Origin: Rhizobiaceae bacterium
GTDB taxonomy: Bacteria > Pseudomonadota > Alphaproteobacteria > Rhizobiales > Rhizobiaceae
DNA length: 64,000 bases
NCBI GenBank assembly: GCA_028279875.1
Contig: JANQMU010000097.1
Coordinates: 1-64,000, forward strand
Direction of reading: 5' to 3'
The position numbers were made by a program, and so were the translations under genes. Numbering within the stretch: the first letter of the stretch is position 1; each line of letters opens with the position of its first letter. Positions 52,722-61,976 of this stretch are shown here, in pieces. A model generated the notes under the pieces. The model worked only from the letters and a program-made list of their open reading frames with translations, was not told where the DNA came from and made no database searches.

Positions 52722-53066
52722 TCAGACGATCGGCGGGCGCAACGGAATGCGGCACGAAACGGGGGCGCCACCGGGGTGCTCGACACGATCGTGCATTTTC
52801 GGTGCGCCGGAGAACAATATGTCGACATCGACAATGAGATAGGTGCAGTCGGAGTTGCAGACCGACTGGGACGAGGATGTCTCGATCTGTTCCTTCATGC
52901 AGCATTTTTCGGCCGGTTCGCCGGCTTGGCTTTGCGTGATCAACACCGTCGAAATGGATTGCTGCTGCCCGGCAATCCGCGCCCGTTCGATATCGGGCGG
53001 GCCGGCCATGGCGCTATTGGCGGCGGCCAGAAAAACCAGCAATGCAGCAAGCAGCAGATGTCTCAT
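52722..53066 (-). CDS. Small exported hypothetical protein
   Basis: This is a 114-residue protein with a clear signal peptide (about 1-21, MRHLLLAALLVFLAAANSAM). The mature part contains AEKCCMKEQ, SVCNSDC and a further Cys near the C-terminus, plus LIVDVDILFSGAP. I do not recognise the family. ATG 53066 starts the signal peptide; the frame to 53120 adds untypical residues. It lies upstream of the L,D-transpeptidase gene on the same strand, 75 bases apart. Confidence 0.55.
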   Translation of the reverse strand: MRHLLLAALLVFLAAANSAMAGPPDIERARIAGQQQSISTVLITQSQAGEPAEKCCMKEQIETSSSQSVCNSDCTYLIVDVDILFSGAPKMHDRVEHPGGAPVSCRIPLRPPIV

Positions 53067-53263
53067 GCGGCGAAAATACGGCAAAGTCTTAAAGCTTTCT
53101 ATACCGCATCGATCACGCATCGGTGAGGTCCGACCATTTCATCCGCCGCCGGCCTTTGCGGCTTCGGGATGAGCGCCATGACCCGGGTCACAATAGTCTG
53201 ACGCGATATGGGGTCGGGTCTGGTTATTCGACGGCAAAACGCATCAAGGGATTTGCGTCGGCA

Positions 53264-54904
53264 TCACGCCGCACTCCTGCGGCAGTAGCAGGATGCGCGG
53301 ACCGGCACGTCGGACCGCGCCGCCGCCAGATCGAGCTGCTGCCTGACGTGAAGGATTTCCACCGTCTCGCCGCGCGATTTCAGGCATTCGTGCAAACCGT
53401 GCAGGCTCCAGACATTGTTCGGGTGCTGGCAGGCTCGGCTGAGGGTCGCGTCGAGCCCGAGATCGGCGCGGTAGACGGCCTCGGCTTCCGCATGCCGCTG
53501 CTGATCGAGCAGCAACGCTCCGAGGGCATGGCGGGCCGGCTGCATCCAGCCCCAGGGTTCGTCATAGGGAAGCGCGTCGTCCAGCTCGACGGCCCGGCGC
53601 AGATGGTCGAAGGCCGGTTCGATATTGCCCTTGTGATATTCCAGTTCGCCGAGCAGCATCTGTTCGGCGACGCGCAGGATGTCGGGGCAGGTATTGTTGA
53701 ACAGCATGCGGCTTTCCGGCACTCGGTCGCGGGCGGCGAGAAAGGCGTCGCGTTCGGTCTCGGCGCCGGCAATGTCGCCCGTGTTGGACAGCGCCACTGT
53801 CCGGGCATAGCGCTGCATGGCGGTGGTCACGTGGTAGAGATCGGGGTCCCGCGGCAGGTCCTGCGCCAGAATGTCCCGCCACAGGCCGAAGCGCACCAGA
53901 ACATGCTGCTTCATGGGCACAAAGGCCTCGAGCCAGTCGGCGAGCGGCCGCAGCACATCCTCGGGCAGATCGGCGATCAGCGCATCGGCGGTCTCCAGCG
54001 CCACCTCTTTCTGGGCCAGGAACATCGCGCCATAGATCTTGAAATGGTAATTGTGGCAGCGATAGAGCGTGTAGAAATTTTCGGCGCCGGCTCGGTCCCG
54101 GTATTTGCCGTCGGCGACGATGGCGGCCGCATTGCGCGAGACGACATTGTCGTAATCGCCGCACAGCACGTCGATATGGGTCGCCATGTGAAGCAGGTGG
54201 CCGGCATCGGGAACCAGCGTCGACAGCCGGTCGCCATGGCGCAGCGCCTTTTCCGGGGTCGGCGACATTTCCATCAGGTGGATATACATGTGCAACAGGC
54301 CGGGATGATCCCAGGCGCCGGCGATCCCGACGAAAGCCTCCTCCAGCACGGCGACGGCCTCGAGCGTATCGGCGCCCTCGGCCGGCTGGCCGCTCGGCAG
54401 GTCCCACAATTGCCAGGGCGTGCGGTTCATCAGGGCCTCGGCGAACAGGGCCGAGACATCGAGGTCGCCCGGAAAGGCCGCATGGACCGTGCGCATGGCG
54501 TCGGCATAGGCATCGTTGTTGGGGCCGAAATCGGCAATCTCGGCAGGGCCGGCATAGCGGCTGGCCAGCGCCTCGATCAGCGCCCGCTCGACGGGATCGG
54601 CCGCTGCTGAGCCGGCATCTGCCGCAGCGACGGCATCTCGCGCTCGCGCCAGGGCGACGGGTTTTTCATCCTCCTCAAACGCCTCCCAGGGTTTATTGTA
54701 ATTGGGGCCGATCGCGTAGGCGATGCCCCAATGGGCCATGGCGCAGGCGGGATCATGTTCAAGTGCCCGTTCGAAGCAGGCAATGGCCTCCTCGTGGTGG
54801 TAGGCATATATCCAGACCAGCCCGCGCTGAAACCATTGCTTCGCCTGCGGCGAAGAGCTTGAAATGTCACGGCGATATCCGCCCAGATCATAATAGTCCA
54901 TCAT
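53264..54904 (-). CDS. Tetratricopeptide-repeat protein
   Basis: This is a 546-residue soluble protein built of helical repeats. The first TPR units are in WFQRGLVWIYAYHHEEAIAC, ALEHDPACAMAHWGIAYAIG, and others follow towards YHKGNIEPAFDHLRRAVELD, ALGALLLDQQRHAEAEAVYR. It has a wide family distribution but no assigned function that I can name. The C-terminus CYCRRSAA is odd. ATG 54904 or 54901 starts after a GGGGCGAC; the longer frame to 55009 is unlikely. It has no co-directional neighbour close by. Confidence 0.8.
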   Translation of the reverse strand: MMDYYDLGGYRRDISSSSPQAKQWFQRGLVWIYAYHHEEAIACFERALEHDPACAMAHWGIAYAIGPNYNKPWEAFEEDEKPVALARARDAVAAADAGSAAADPVERALIEALASRYAGPAEIADFGPNNDAYADAMRTVHAAFPGDLDVSALFAEALMNRTPWQLWDLPSGQPAEGADTLEAVAVLEEAFVGIAGAWDHPGLLHMYIHLMEMSPTPEKALRHGDRLSTLVPDAGHLLHMATHIDVLCGDYDNVVSRNAAAIVADGKYRDRAGAENFYTLYRCHNYHFKIYGAMFLAQKEVALETADALIADLPEDVLRPLADWLEAFVPMKQHVLVRFGLWRDILAQDLPRDPDLYHVTTAMQRYARTVALSNTGDIAGAETERDAFLAARDRVPESRMLFNNTCPDILRVAEQMLLGELEYHKGNIEPAFDHLRRAVELDDALPYDEPWGWMQPARHALGALLLDQQRHAEAEAVYRADLGLDATLSRACQHPNNVWSLHGLHECLKSRGETVEILHVRQQLDLAAARSDVPVRASCYCRRSAA

Positions 54905-55132
54905 GTCGCCCCGGAAGTTGCCTTTTGAGGCGGCAAGCTTACCACCAACAGGGTTCGCGAACCACCGGTCGTACACCGCGTCGCCGTGATCATTCCGGCG
55001 CATAGACAAGGCGCGCCGGGCGGTTTTGCCAATGGCTTGATTTGGTTTTGTTTCCCGTCATAGACTGCCGGCCGGGTGGTTTTGGACAAGTTCTGTGACG
55101 GGCGAAACTGGAGTTGATTCTGGAGCGCCGCA

Positions 55133-55501
55133 ATGACGTTTACACAAGCCATTTCGATGGTTTTTTCGAAATATGCGACCTTCTCAGGCCGAGCGGCGCG
55201 GCCCGAATTCTGGTGGTGGGTCCTCTTCATGTTTATCGTCATGGCTGTCACCCAGATCGTCGATGACATTCTTTTCGGCCCGATGCTGGGGCCCGGCGGC
55301 GGCGATGCCGGACAACCGCTGACCGTGCTGGCCTCGCTGGCGCTGTTGCTTCCCAATCTCGCGGTTGCCGTTCGCCGGCTTCACGATATCGGCCGGTCAG
55401 GATGGTGGGTGCTCATCGGCTTCGTCCCGATCATCGGTTTTCTCGTGCTGCTCTACTGGTATGTGCAACCCGGAATCGATGGCCGGAATCAGTACGGATA
55501 A
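55133..55501 (+). CDS. DUF805 family membrane protein
   Basis: This is a 122-residue inner-membrane protein of unknown function. It shows the family pattern FSGRAARPEFWWWVLFMFIV at the N-terminus, VRRLHDIGRSGWWVLIGFVP and a C-terminal GIDGRNQYG, with about three hydrophobic segments. ATG 55133 has a weak ribosome-binding site. It is 120 bases upstream of glcB; co-transcription is possible but the gap allows a separate promoter. Confidence 0.9.
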   Translation: MTFTQAISMVFSKYATFSGRAARPEFWWWVLFMFIVMAVTQIVDDILFGPMLGPGGGDAGQPLTVLASLALLLPNLAVAVRRLHDIGRSGWWVLIGFVPIIGFLVLLYWYVQPGIDGRNQYG

Positions 55502-55621
55502 TCTCCGCTTTTTCCAATCTGGAAAAAATCCTTGTTACTTTTGTCAAATTGACATGGAATTGGCGGCCATGGGATGGAGGCGCACGCCCGTCCCTCACCC
55601 TAAGCACCCAAGGAGTCCGCC

Positions 55622-57781
55622 ATGCCGATGCGCCCCGTCCGCGGCCTGTCAATTGATCAGGACCTTCATGATTTCATCCTCGATGAAGCCCTGCCGGGGA
55701 CCGGCGTCGATCCGGATGGCTTTTTCGAGGGATTGTCGGCGCTGATCCACGATTTCGCGCCGAAGAACCGGGCGCTTCTGGAGCGGCGCGACGCATTGCA
55801 GGACCAGATCGACCGCTGGTATCGCGACCAGGGTGCGCCGGCCGATCCGGCGACCCATGAGGCCTTCCTGCGCGATATCGGCTATCTGCTTCCGGAAGGC
55901 GGTCCATTCACCATCGCAACGGGCAATGTCGACGCGGAGATCGCGACGGTCGCCGGACCGCAACTCGTCGTGCCGGTGATGAATGCCCGCTACGCGCTGA
56001 ACGCCGCCAATGCGCGCTGGGGATCGCTCTATGATGCGCTTTACGGTACCGATGCTATTTCCGAAGATGGCGGCGCCGGGAAGGGCACGGGCTACAATCC
56101 GGTGCGCGGCGCCAGGGTGATCGCCTGGGCACGCCAATTTCTCAATGATTCGGTGCCGATCGGCGGCCAATGGCAGGATGCGAAGGGCCTTGCCGTCGCC
56201 GACGGCGAACTGGTCGTAACGCTTGCGCAGGGTGGCAACAGCGGCTTGAAGAACCCGGCGCAGTTTGCCGGCTATCGCGGCGACCCGGCCGCGCCGTCCG
56301 CGGTGCTGCTCAAGAAGAACGGCCTGCATCTGGAGATCGTCATCGACGGCGACAGCGCGGTCGGCCGCGACGACGCCGCCCATATTGCGGACATTATCCT
56401 GGAATCGGCCCTGACGACCATTGTCGACTGCGAGGACAGCGTTGCCGCCGTCGACGCGGAAGACAAGATCGTCGTCTACCGCAACTGGCTCGGCCTGATG
56501 AAGGGCGATCTGACGGAAGAGGTGTCGAAGGGACGCAAGTCATTCACACGGCGCCTTGCGGAAGACCGTCGCTATCTGGACCGCAGGGGCGCCGACATGA
56601 CCCTGCCGGGCCGGGCGCTGATGCTGGTGCGCAATGTCGGCCACCTGATGACCAATCCGGCGATTCTCGACCGCGACGGCAACGAGGCGCCGGAGGGCCT
56701 GATGGATGCGATGCTGACCGGCCTGATCGCCCTGCACGATATTGGTCCGCAGGGCCGGCGGCGCAATTCGCGCGAAGGCTCGGTCTATGTGGTCAAACCG
56801 AAAATGCACGGGCCCGAGGAAGTGGCCTTCGCATCCGACATTTTCGCCCGGGTCGAGGATGTGCTCGGCATGGCGCGCAACACCATGAAAATGGGCATTA
56901 TGGACGAGGAGCGGCGGACTACCGTCAATCTCAAGGAATGTATCCGCGGCGCCCGCGAGCGGGTGGTGTTCATCAATACCGGCTTCCTCGACCGCACCGG
57001 CGACGAGATCCATACCGCGATGGAAGCCGGGCCGATGATCCGCAAGGGCGACATGAAGCAGGCTGCGTGGATCGCGGCCTATGAAGACTGGAATGTCGAT
57101 ATCGGGCTGGAATGCGGCCTGTCAGGCCATGCGCAGATCGGCAAGGGCATGTGGGCGATGCCCGATCTGATGGCCGCCATGCTGGAACAGAAAATCGGCC
57201 ATCCGAAGGCCGGCGCCAACACCGCCTGGGTGCCCTCGCCGACCGCCGCCACGCTGCATGCCACCCATTACCATCGGGTCAATGTCGCGGAGGTTCAGGC
57301 GGGCCTCAAGAGCCGGCCGCGGGCGAAGCTCGCCGACATCCTGTCGGTCCCGGTCGCGGAGCGGCCGAACTGGACGCCGGAGGATATCCAACGCGAACTG
57401 GACAACAATGCGCAGGGCATCCTCGGCTATGTGGTGCGCTGGGTCGACCAGGGCGTCGGCTGTTCCAAGGTCCCCGACATCAACAATGTCGGGCTGATGG
57501 AAGACCGGGCGACGCTGCGCATCTCGGCGCAGCACATGAGCAACTGGCTGCATCACGGCATCGTCAGCGAAGAACAGATCGTCGAGACCATGCAGCGCAT
57601 GGCCGCCGTGGTCGACGGGCAAAATGCGGGCGACCCCGCCTATCGCGACATGGCCGGCCATTTCGACACATCAATCGCGTTCCAGGCAGCGCTGGAACTG
57701 GTGCTCGCCGGACGCCAGCAGCCCAATGGCTACACGGAGCCGATCCTGCACCGTCGGCGCCAGGAACTGAAGGCGAGCTAA
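55622..57781 (+). CDS. glcB: Malate synthase G
   Basis: This enzyme condenses glyoxylate with acetyl-CoA to malate, completing the glyoxylate cycle or glycolate use. It has 719 residues, the normal length. Family blocks include VVPVMNARYALNAANARWGS, TIVDCEDSVAAVDAEDKI, RNSREGSVYVVKPKMHGPEE, TTVNLKECIRGARERVVFIN and NTAWVPSPTAATLHATHYHR. CCCAAGGAG precedes ATG 55622. It needs no neighbour; isocitrate lyase is not in this window. The 3' end overlaps the convergent ybaB gene by 4 bases. Confidence 0.96.
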   Translation: MPMRPVRGLSIDQDLHDFILDEALPGTGVDPDGFFEGLSALIHDFAPKNRALLERRDALQDQIDRWYRDQGAPADPATHEAFLRDIGYLLPEGGPFTIATGNVDAEIATVAGPQLVVPVMNARYALNAANARWGSLYDALYGTDAISEDGGAGKGTGYNPVRGARVIAWARQFLNDSVPIGGQWQDAKGLAVADGELVVTLAQGGNSGLKNPAQFAGYRGDPAAPSAVLLKKNGLHLEIVIDGDSAVGRDDAAHIADIILESALTTIVDCEDSVAAVDAEDKIVVYRNWLGLMKGDLTEEVSKGRKSFTRRLAEDRRYLDRRGADMTLPGRALMLVRNVGHLMTNPAILDRDGNEAPEGLMDAMLTGLIALHDIGPQGRRRNSREGSVYVVKPKMHGPEEVAFASDIFARVEDVLGMARNTMKMGIMDEERRTTVNLKECIRGARERVVFINTGFLDRTGDEIHTAMEAGPMIRKGDMKQAAWIAAYEDWNVDIGLECGLSGHAQIGKGMWAMPDLMAAMLEQKIGHPKAGANTAWVPSPTAATLHATHYHRVNVAEVQAGLKSRPRAKLADILSVPVAERPNWTPEDIQRELDNNAQGILGYVVRWVDQGVGCSKVPDINNVGLMEDRATLRISAQHMSNWLHHGIVSEEQIVETMQRMAAVVDGQNAGDPAYRDMAGHFDTSIAFQAALELVLAGRQQPNGYTEPILHRRRQELKAS

Positions 57782-58113
57782 AACGGCAGTTTCATGCCCG
57801 GAGGAATGGGCAGGCCGGCGGTCAGTTCCTTGGTCTTGTCCTGGACCGCCGCCTCGACCTTGCCCTTGGCGTCATTATGCGCGGCGACGATCAGGTCTTC
57901 CAGGATCTCGGCCTCGTCTTCCTTGATCAAGGACGGGTCGACGGTCAGTCCGAGCATCATTCCCTTGCCGTTGAGGCGCACGGTCACCAGGCCGCCGCCG
58001 GAGGTTCCCTCCAGCTCGAGGGCTTCGATTTCTTCCTGCAGGCCGGCCATTTTTTCCTGCATTTCCTTGACCTTGCCCATCATGCCCATCAGGTCGCGCA
58101 TTTGCATCTCCAT
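57778..58113 (-). CDS. YbaB/EbfC family nucleoid-associated protein
   Basis: This is a 111-residue DNA-binding protein with the family core MMGKVKEMQEKMAGLQEEIE, GGGLVTVRLNGKGMMLGLTV and LEDLIVAAHNDAKGKVEAAV. It is 42 bases after dnaX on the same strand, the usual dnaX-ybaB order. The recR gene that normally follows is absent; glcB is there instead in the opposite orientation. Confidence 0.93.
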   Translation of the reverse strand: MEMQMRDLMGMMGKVKEMQEKMAGLQEEIEALELEGTSGGGLVTVRLNGKGMMLGLTVDPSLIKEDEAEILEDLIVAAHNDAKGKVEAAVQDKTKELTAGLPIPPGMKLPF

Positions 58114-58155
58114 TGTCTCGCGCGCGGGCTCGGCCGCGCGGCTGTCGAAATTGAT

Positions 58156-59967
58156 CTATTGGTCTTCGTCGGGATCGACCGGCAGGATATCGCCATCCTC
58201 GCTTTGCATGGCCGGCTGGATATCGTCCAGGTCGTCGCTGCGGATGCGCACATCGCGGATGCGCGCGCCCGGATATTGCGCCAGGATGGCGGCGACATCG
58301 GGGTCCTGGGTGGCGTCGCTGACGAGTTCGGCGCGGTGGGCGTTGTCGATCTCCTCGAGCGTGCGGCCGCCTTCCTCGCGGCTGATGGCGATGACCCACC
58401 GCCGGCCCGTCCACTCTTTCAGCCGGGCGTCGAGTTCGCCGACAAGCGATTTCGGTGCGTCTTCGTGCAGCGCGATTTCCAGCCGGCCCGGTTCGATTTT
58501 CACCGGCCGCAGATATTTGCGGATCAATGCCTTCATCTTCAGATCACGGTGCCGGGCGGCGAGCTCCGCCAGATCTGTCAGGCCTTCGATCGGCACATGC
58601 GGTGCGGGCGTCTCCATCGGCGCCGGCTGCATCTGCTGCGCTATCTCGTGATCTTCCACAGGCCGTAGCATCGCCACGGGACCGCCGCCATTACCAGGCT
58701 GTACGGTCATCGGGCCGGGTCCTATATCGGCCGATGCCTGCATACCCGGCTGGCCGCCACCGGACGGCGCGCCGCCGGTGGGTTGTTCCGGCTGTTGGGG
58801 CGGGGCGTCGGACAGCTTTTTGATCGCCTCGTCCGGGCTCGGCAGATTGGCCGCATGGGTCAATCGGATCAGCACCATCTCACAGGCGCTGACCGGCCTG
58901 TTCGACTGTTCCGTCTCCGGCACGCCCTTGAGCAGCATCTGCCACAGGCGCGACAGGACGGGGACCGACAGGGTGTCGGCGAAGGCCTTGCCGCGGGTGC
59001 GCTCGGCCTCGCTCAAGGCGGCGTCATGGGCCGCCTCGGGCACGAATTTCAGCCGCGTCACCAGATGGGTGAAATCGGCAAGGTCAGCGAGCACCACCGA
59101 CGGATTGGCGCCGGCGTCATATTGCTCGCGAAAGGCTTGCAATGCGGCGGCGACATCGCCTTTGGCGATCATCTCGAACAAGTCGACGATCCGGCCGCGA
59201 TCGGCGAGGCCGAGCATCGACCGCACGGCATCGGCCTCCACCTTGCCGCCGCCATGGGCGATCGCCTGGTCGAGCAGCGACAGGCCGTCGCGGGCCGACC
59301 CTTCCGCCGCGCGGGCGATCATCGCCAGGGATTCATCGTCGACCGTCACCTCTTCGCGTTTGGCAATCGCGCGGAAATGGTCGACTAGCGCGGCGGCCTC
59401 GATACGGCGCAGATCGAAGCGCTGGCAGCGCGACAGGACCGTGACGGGCACTTTCCGGATTTCCGTCGTCGCGAAAATGAACTTCACATGCTGCGGCGGT
59501 TCTTCGAGCGTCTTCAACAGGCCGTTGAAGGCCTGGGTGGACAGCATGTGGATTTCATCGATGATATAGACCTTGTAGCGCGCCGAAACCGGCCGGTAAC
59601 GCACCTGCTCGATGATTTCGCGGATATCGTCAATGCCGGTATGTGAGGCGGCATCCATCTCGATGACATCGACATGGCTGCCGGCCATGATGGCGTCGCA
59701 ATGTTCACCCGGCTGCTTGAGATCGATGGTCGGTTTGTCGATGTCGTCGGTGCGGTAGTTCAGCGCCCGGGCAAGGATGCGCGCCGTCGTCGTCTTGCCG
59801 ACACCGCGAACGCCGGTCAGCATATAGGCCTGCGCGATGCGGTCGGTTTCGAAGGCGTTGGTGAGGGTGCGCACCATCGGTTCCTGACCGATGAGATCGC
59901 CGAAATCCGACGGCCGGTATTTGCGTGCGAGAACGCGATAGCCGCTGTCTTGCGCTGTGTCGCTCAT
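58156..59967 (-). CDS. dnaX: DNA polymerase III subunit gamma/tau
   Basis: This is the clamp-loader ATPase of the replisome, 603 residues. It has LARKYRPSDFGDLIGQEPMV (about 11-30), Walker A GVRGVGKTT, VDVIEMDAASHTGIDDIREI, DEIHMLSTQAFNGLLKTLEE and SRC motif LSRCQRFDLRR. The zinc-module region between Walker A and EMDAAS has only one cysteine (GEHCDAIMAG) instead of four, as I recall for rhizobial DnaX. ATG 59967 starts at the family N-terminus. It is followed by ybaB. No obvious frameshift site was searched for tau/gamma. Confidence 0.95.
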   Translation of the reverse strand: MSDTAQDSGYRVLARKYRPSDFGDLIGQEPMVRTLTNAFETDRIAQAYMLTGVRGVGKTTTARILARALNYRTDDIDKPTIDLKQPGEHCDAIMAGSHVDVIEMDAASHTGIDDIREIIEQVRYRPVSARYKVYIIDEIHMLSTQAFNGLLKTLEEPPQHVKFIFATTEIRKVPVTVLSRCQRFDLRRIEAAALVDHFRAIAKREEVTVDDESLAMIARAAEGSARDGLSLLDQAIAHGGGKVEADAVRSMLGLADRGRIVDLFEMIAKGDVAAALQAFREQYDAGANPSVVLADLADFTHLVTRLKFVPEAAHDAALSEAERTRGKAFADTLSVPVLSRLWQMLLKGVPETEQSNRPVSACEMVLIRLTHAANLPSPDEAIKKLSDAPPQQPEQPTGGAPSGGGQPGMQASADIGPGPMTVQPGNGGGPVAMLRPVEDHEIAQQMQPAPMETPAPHVPIEGLTDLAELAARHRDLKMKALIRKYLRPVKIEPGRLEIALHEDAPKSLVGELDARLKEWTGRRWVIAISREEGGRTLEEIDNAHRAELVSDATQDPDVAAILAQYPGARIRDVRIRSDDLDDIQPAMQSEDGDILPVDPDEDQ

Positions 59968-60068
59968 TGATGCTCCAGGAACCGGACCGCCGTCATCTAC
60001 CGATCCCTTGGGTTTACAGAGGGCGCGATCAAAAAGCCAGAGGCGCCTTGCCGAAGCGCTGCGGCAGA

Positions 60069-60770
60069 TCACGGATCGATGGCGTAGATTCCCGGCTTTT
60101 CGCCGTGTATCCGGATCCTGTCGATGCGCACGCCATTCCAGTGGTAGCTGAGATGCCGGCCCTGTACCGGGATCCCGACAACATCCGGATAGAAAGCCGC
60201 GAGACATTCGCCGCCGGGATGGCGGACGCTGGGATAGACGACCCCGTCATGGCCGTCGCCGATCCTCTGCCGGGCAAAGGCCTGCGGCGGCGCATAATCG
60301 GTCTCATGCAGCAGATGCAGATGATCGCCGCCGCGAAGATCGACCAGCGCGGCATCGACCGATCCGACGAGTTCGCGCATATCGGCAATCCATCCGGGCG
60401 CCTCGTCGGTTGCGGCGCAAAAGACCTGCCGGTGATGCACCGTCTCGAAGAGTGCGGTCTCGAACGATCGCGCCGCGTAATAGGCGCCGAAGGTGCCGTC
60501 GTGAAACCGGCCCGGGCGGTCGGTGCTGACATGGGTGAAGCAGGCCATGACATAGGACGCGCCCTCGCCGCTGACGCGGCGGGCGACCGGCACCAGGTCC
60601 AGATTGCCGATGGTCTCGGCGAGGCGCGGATTGGTCTTTGCCTCCGCGCCTGCAAGCACATCCCAGTCGGCCGGATCGGCAATGTCCTCGAACAGGTCAA
60701 TCGGTGGGAATGCCGAGTTGATAAGCCGATGAGTCTGCGGCCAGTCGACACGCGAAACCGGTGGTTTCAC
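60069..60770 (-). CDS. RES-domain toxin
   Basis: This is a 233-residue RES-family protein; characterised members degrade NAD+ and stop growth. The conserved Arg/Glu/Ser residues lie in RPGRFHDGTFGAYYAARSFE, TALFETVHHRQVF and DGVVYPSVRHPGGECLAAFY. GTG 60770 overlaps the antitoxin stop by 4 bases (GTGA); the longer frame to 60890 lies inside the antitoxin gene. The usual toxin-antitoxin order, antitoxin first, is kept. It lies 101 bases upstream of dnaX on the same strand. Confidence 0.88.
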   Translation of the reverse strand: MKPPVSRVDWPQTHRLINSAFPPIDLFEDIADPADWDVLAGAEAKTNPRLAETIGNLDLVPVARRVSGEGASYVMACFTHVSTDRPGRFHDGTFGAYYAARSFETALFETVHHRQVFCAATDEAPGWIADMRELVGSVDAALVDLRGGDHLHLLHETDYAPPQAFARQRIGDGHDGVVYPSVRHPGGECLAAFYPDVVGIPVQGRHLSYHWNGVRIDRIRIHGEKPGIYAIDP

Positions 60771-61180
60771 CAGGCTCCCCGCTGCGCATCGAGATAGCGG
60801 CGCACGCGCATCAGATCGGTCAGCTGGCCGCCAAGCATCACATCCAGCGCCGAGTGCCCGCCGAACCCGGCATTGGGGCGGCTGATCCACTGATAGCCTC
60901 GGCGCCTGTCCTTGAACAGAAGGCGAAGCGCCTTGTGGATGCCCAGCAGGTTGGAAAGCCGCGCCGCGAGATCGATGTTGCCGCGGCCGAGTTCACCGCT
61001 TTTCCAGCGCTGAAAGGTGCGTGTCGCGATGTCGCCCAGAAGAATGGCGGCCTGTTCGTCGGTCAGGCCCCAACGGTCGAACAGATTGATGACCGCCCGC
61101 TGCATGGCCCTGATTTCGGCCGCAGAAAAGCGCGGTCCCTCGACCGGGGAAACCATGGTTACGGGACGCAGTTCGGGCAT
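60767..61180 (-). CDS. Xre/MbcA/ParS-type antitoxin
   Basis: This is a 137-residue partner of the RES toxin. An N-terminal Xre-like helix-turn-helix (about 20-65; LTDEQAAILLGDIATRTFQR) is followed by the MbcA/ParS C-terminal toxin-binding domain (IHKALRLLFKDRRRGYQWIS, SALDVMLGGQLTDLMRVRRY). It is translationally coupled to the toxin gene. An Xre protein of this kind normally represses its own operon. MPELRPVTM gives two possible starts, ATG 61180 and ATG 61156. Confidence 0.9.
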   Translation of the reverse strand: MPELRPVTMVSPVEGPRFSAAEIRAMQRAVINLFDRWGLTDEQAAILLGDIATRTFQRWKSGELGRGNIDLAARLSNLLGIHKALRLLFKDRRRGYQWISRPNAGFGGHSALDVMLGGQLTDLMRVRRYLDAQRGAW

Positions 61181-61349
61181 GGCGCAGGCCTTTGACCGAT
61201 GGATGACTTTTGTCTTAAAATAGGCATTCTAACGACATTTGTCAATCTATCATGCCTCTCGACACCACGCGGGAAGCGGAGCCCGAAGCAGCGCACGCGC
61301 CGCGCTTCGACGGGGCCGACATCGCCGGGGCAGCTATGAAATGGGGGGT

Positions 61350-61446
61350 GGGAGGCTGGCACGGTGACCCGTGCCGTGGCTCGTTAGGGCTGCTTCCTTC
61401 CGGACCTGACCCGGTTGGCGAGTGGCTCGTCCACCACCAACCTCCC
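61350..61446 (-). ncRNA. ffs: Signal recognition particle RNA (4.5S, small bacterial type)
   Basis: The minus strand carries the conserved SRP core CAGGTCCGGAAGGAAGCAGC (plus-strand complement around 61390-61415), with the tetraloop and symmetric/asymmetric loops of domain IV. The ends GGGAGG and CCTCCC (61446-61441 and 61355-61350) pair to close the hairpin, giving about 97 nucleotides. It guides Ffh and FtsY in co-translational targeting. It lies upstream of the RES-Xre pair and dnaX, close to the synteny seen in many alphaproteobacteria. The exact ends are inferred from the pairing. Confidence 0.9.
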
Positions 61447-61559
61447 GGGCTCCATATCGGCAATCCGGAATACAAATGCAAGCAATTCATGGAAAAAACT
61501 GATAGGCTTCGACAGCAGGAACGGTTCGGGGCCGGCCGAGAGCGAACAGACAGGACAGA

Positions 61560-61964
61560 ATGGGCGATTTCGAACTCAACAACCGGATCCGGGCCGACAG
61601 TCACATGGCCTCCGTGCTGGGCCTGTGCCAGCTCCGGCTGATGAATGACCGGCGCTGGCCCTGGCTGCTGCTGATTCCGCAGCGGCCCGGGATCGAGGAA
61701 GTCTTTGAGCTGACACCGCTCGATCAGACCTTGCTCACCTTCGAGACCTGCGAGACGGCGCGCGCCCTCAAACGCGTGACGCATTGCGAAAAAATCAATA
61801 TCGGCGCCCTGGGCAACCATGTGCGCCAGCTCCATATCCACGTGATTGCCCGGAACCCGGGCGACCCGGCCTGGCCGGGCCCGGCCTGGGCGGTTGGGAA
61901 CGCCGAACCTTATGAACCCAAAAGCGCCGCCGATCTGATCGCGGCCCTTATCGACGCACTTTAG
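61560..61964 (+). CDS. HIT domain-containing protein
   Basis: This is a 134-residue nucleotide hydrolase/transferase of the histidine triad family. The triad-like motif is HVRQLHIHVIAR near residues 87-98. WPWLLLIPQRPGIEEVFEL is typical of the alphaproteobacterial HIT group. The first His of the triad follows the NIGALGNHVRQLHIHV block. ATG 61560 follows AGGACAG. It is 12 bases upstream of nudC. Its exact substrate is unknown. Confidence 0.88.
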   Translation: MGDFELNNRIRADSHMASVLGLCQLRLMNDRRWPWLLLIPQRPGIEEVFELTPLDQTLLTFETCETARALKRVTHCEKINIGALGNHVRQLHIHVIARNPGDPAWPGPAWAVGNAEPYEPKSAADLIAALIDAL

Positions 61965-61976
61965 GACCTCGAACAC

